Source: Tritrichomonas musculus (Eukaryota; Parabasalia; Tritrichomonadida; Tritrichomonadidae). From it: a stretch of 64,000 bases of DNA. Made by a program: the position numbers and the translations under genes. Shown in pieces: positions 63,701 through 64,000 of this stretch (positions within the stretch are counted from its first letter, which is position 1; each line of letters begins with the position of its first letter). The stretch is from the NCBI GenBank assembly GCA_039105265.1, contig JAPFFF010000003.1:7192001-7256000 (forward strand). The letters run 5' to 3'. Under the pieces are notes generated by a model. It searched no databases. It was given only the letters and a program-made list of their open reading frames with translations, and was not told the DNA's origin.

Positions 63701-64000
63701 ATTTTGAAGAAAAAAGAAAAATTGGAGAAAATGACAGTGAAATTTGCCAAATAATTCGAAATGATTCAATTAATGAATTTATTGTTTATTATGAAAAAAT
63801 TAAAGAAGAACAAAGATTTAATTTAGATAAAAATATAGAAAATGTCCCATATTCCATTTATGAAACCAATCCAATATTGTTTAAATGCAGCTTTGTACAA
63901 TATGCTGCTTTTTATGGCTCAGTCAAAATATTCAATTTTATGTTTAAAGAAGATTTAAATAAAAAAATTAGCCATATCAAAAGTACAACTGATTTTGAAG
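60769..64000 (+). CDS. DUF3447-LRR-DUF3447 fusion protein, runs off the window
   Basis: Open for 1,077 codons from the Met at 60769 (MEIEKEVIKRKELENLI) to the window end with no stop. Residues 1 to about 390 are a DUF3447 domain (NEIFSLFLSNKIIILWLL, ENDSKICGLIRNDSLNDFI, SIFETNNFLNKK, LIEYAAFFGSTQIFKYLLKN, FHNDIANYLLQN). About 395-800 are some 17 BspA-type LRRs (VIPSSVTSIGPNSFSNCWSL onward). About 810 to the end is a second DUF3447 domain (KICHIFRYNRRILLFLLKN, ENDSEICQIIRNDSINEFI, SIYETNPIL, VQYAAFYGSVKIFNF). Unlike its relatives it has no interruption. It may be a fusion of two neighbouring family genes. Likely a large scaffold. Confidence 0.83.
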   Translation, partial: MEIEKEVIKRKELENLILNFIENDDNNDNLQSLTKFITDNGINTCKTDLEDLFCIILWITYYHRRKFNFFDKILQIIEFMLPYIKSLYSDNEIFSLFLSNKIIILWLLQNKIISLNNESLHDIERRLYINADNSPNNLYFKKKQLDPYNALFLYFHYKTIENKEKQDEIESKLTKRFKLNVDSILQLCQKGENDSKICGLIRNDSLNDFIDYTAQKKFDFDSKIPFSIFETNNFLNKKMVSLIEYAAFFGSTQIFKYLLKNRAKIYPNLLEFAIHSGNPEMIHLVEDNSDKFEKDVFLMSRSGGPKEALIVSIRCFHNDIANYLLQNNFNDNSVADVDEVILKTSFECYNYEFLPENYNDLYKYKILEKKDDFNADALKFMYSLPKLIIPSSIKFLYNSSFEMFKNLKEVVIPSSVTSIGPNSFSNCWSLMNVSFLDPPSLRTIGILAFSNCVSLTEIQLSSSLESIEDGAFKDCSSLKQISIPSSVKSIKEKCFFNCLSLCKIVFSDSSSLESIESCAFGKCKSLKEITLPQTLTKIEQFTFNNCLSLVHVAIPSSITSIDNFAFSDCLSLTQITIPSSVTSIGKGAFQNCSSLVEVKILSSIQSIEDYSFECCSSLKRFEIPSSVKSIGNFAFRKCASLTEITIPSSIISIGKGTFGYCSSLEQVEIPSSVIVIEDYTFEFCTKLTKISIPSSVTNIGDYSFRKCTSLSQIRIPSLVTSIGNDAFSECSSLIHIELPSLISKINDFTFYKCTSLKQITTNSSRIEIGSFAFYGCYSLKQMNFPSSILKVGDFAFAGCRSKPVKNKSKIQGKKDDVQKYIENRKIIYINIINYLESPDDNDEQLMELFKVFDKQKLDYNKLDLVEILNLLSKISENHAKTNNLIEKVEKILINYKDKIKLNLSNNKICHIFRYNRRILLFLLKNEIINMNQSVINFITERKENDFINKDVYQQTINEYLKPEIMKFKGQDIPELPNDFEEKRKIGENDSEICQIIRNDSINEFIVYYEKIKEEQRFNLDKNIENVPYSIYETNPILFKCSFVQYAAFYGSVKIFNFMFKEDLNKKISHIKSTTDFE

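Overview
The window looks like nuclear DNA of a trichomonad (parabasalid) protist, closest in style to Tritrichomonas. The evidence is very AT-rich intergenic DNA with long poly-A/T runs, BspA-like leucine-rich-repeat proteins, DUF3447/ankyrin proteins, protein kinases with trichomonad-style accessory domains (coiled coil, Sel1 repeats), AIG1-like GTPase remnants, a Maf1 homologue and a Maverick/Polinton-type element. The species is inferred from gene style only; no rRNA was found.

Layout. 1-2.8 kb: a broken kinase and an intact BspA-like membrane protein. 4.09-18.9 kb: a block of foreign DNA, visibly richer in G+C. It begins with a decayed bacterial gyrase B fragment (4.09-5.64 kb). This abuts a virus-like stretch (5.7-9.6 kb) with iteron-like repeats, two paralogous small genes and an SF2 helicase carrying two in-frame stops. 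Inserted next to the helicase is a complete 8,979-bp element (9603-18581) with 437-bp near-identical inverted terminal repeats, 5'-AG ends and a TTGTG target duplication. It encodes a capsid-like protein, a packaging ATPase, a fibre-like protein and small virion-like proteins, but no recognisable polymerase, integrase or protease. 18.6-25.3 kb: AT-rich DNA with inverted repeats and degraded mobile-element-like scraps. 25.3-56 kb: multigene families (DUF3447/ankyrin/LRR, kinases, AIG1), many truncated, inverted or stopped, plus MAF1, a 1,247-bp inverted duplication of a kinase gene and a Tc1/mariner-like MITE. 56.3-60.3 kb: a large type I membrane protein with thioredoxin-like and CAP domains. 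60.8 kb to the end: a very long open frame, DUF3447-LRR-DUF3447, leaving the window.

Two themes stand out. First, the capsid-only element sits inside what looks like another virus-like element, which suggests a satellite-type relationship or mobilisation in trans. Second, in three separate DUF3447 genes the reading frame breaks at the same place, just before the first 'T-A-L' ankyrin repeat. Two of them continue as one-repeat ankyrin islands separated by stop-rich spacers, which points either to unrecognised introns or to an unusual mode of repeat-array decay. Several other genes are interrupted by only one or two nonsense codons in an otherwise open frame.
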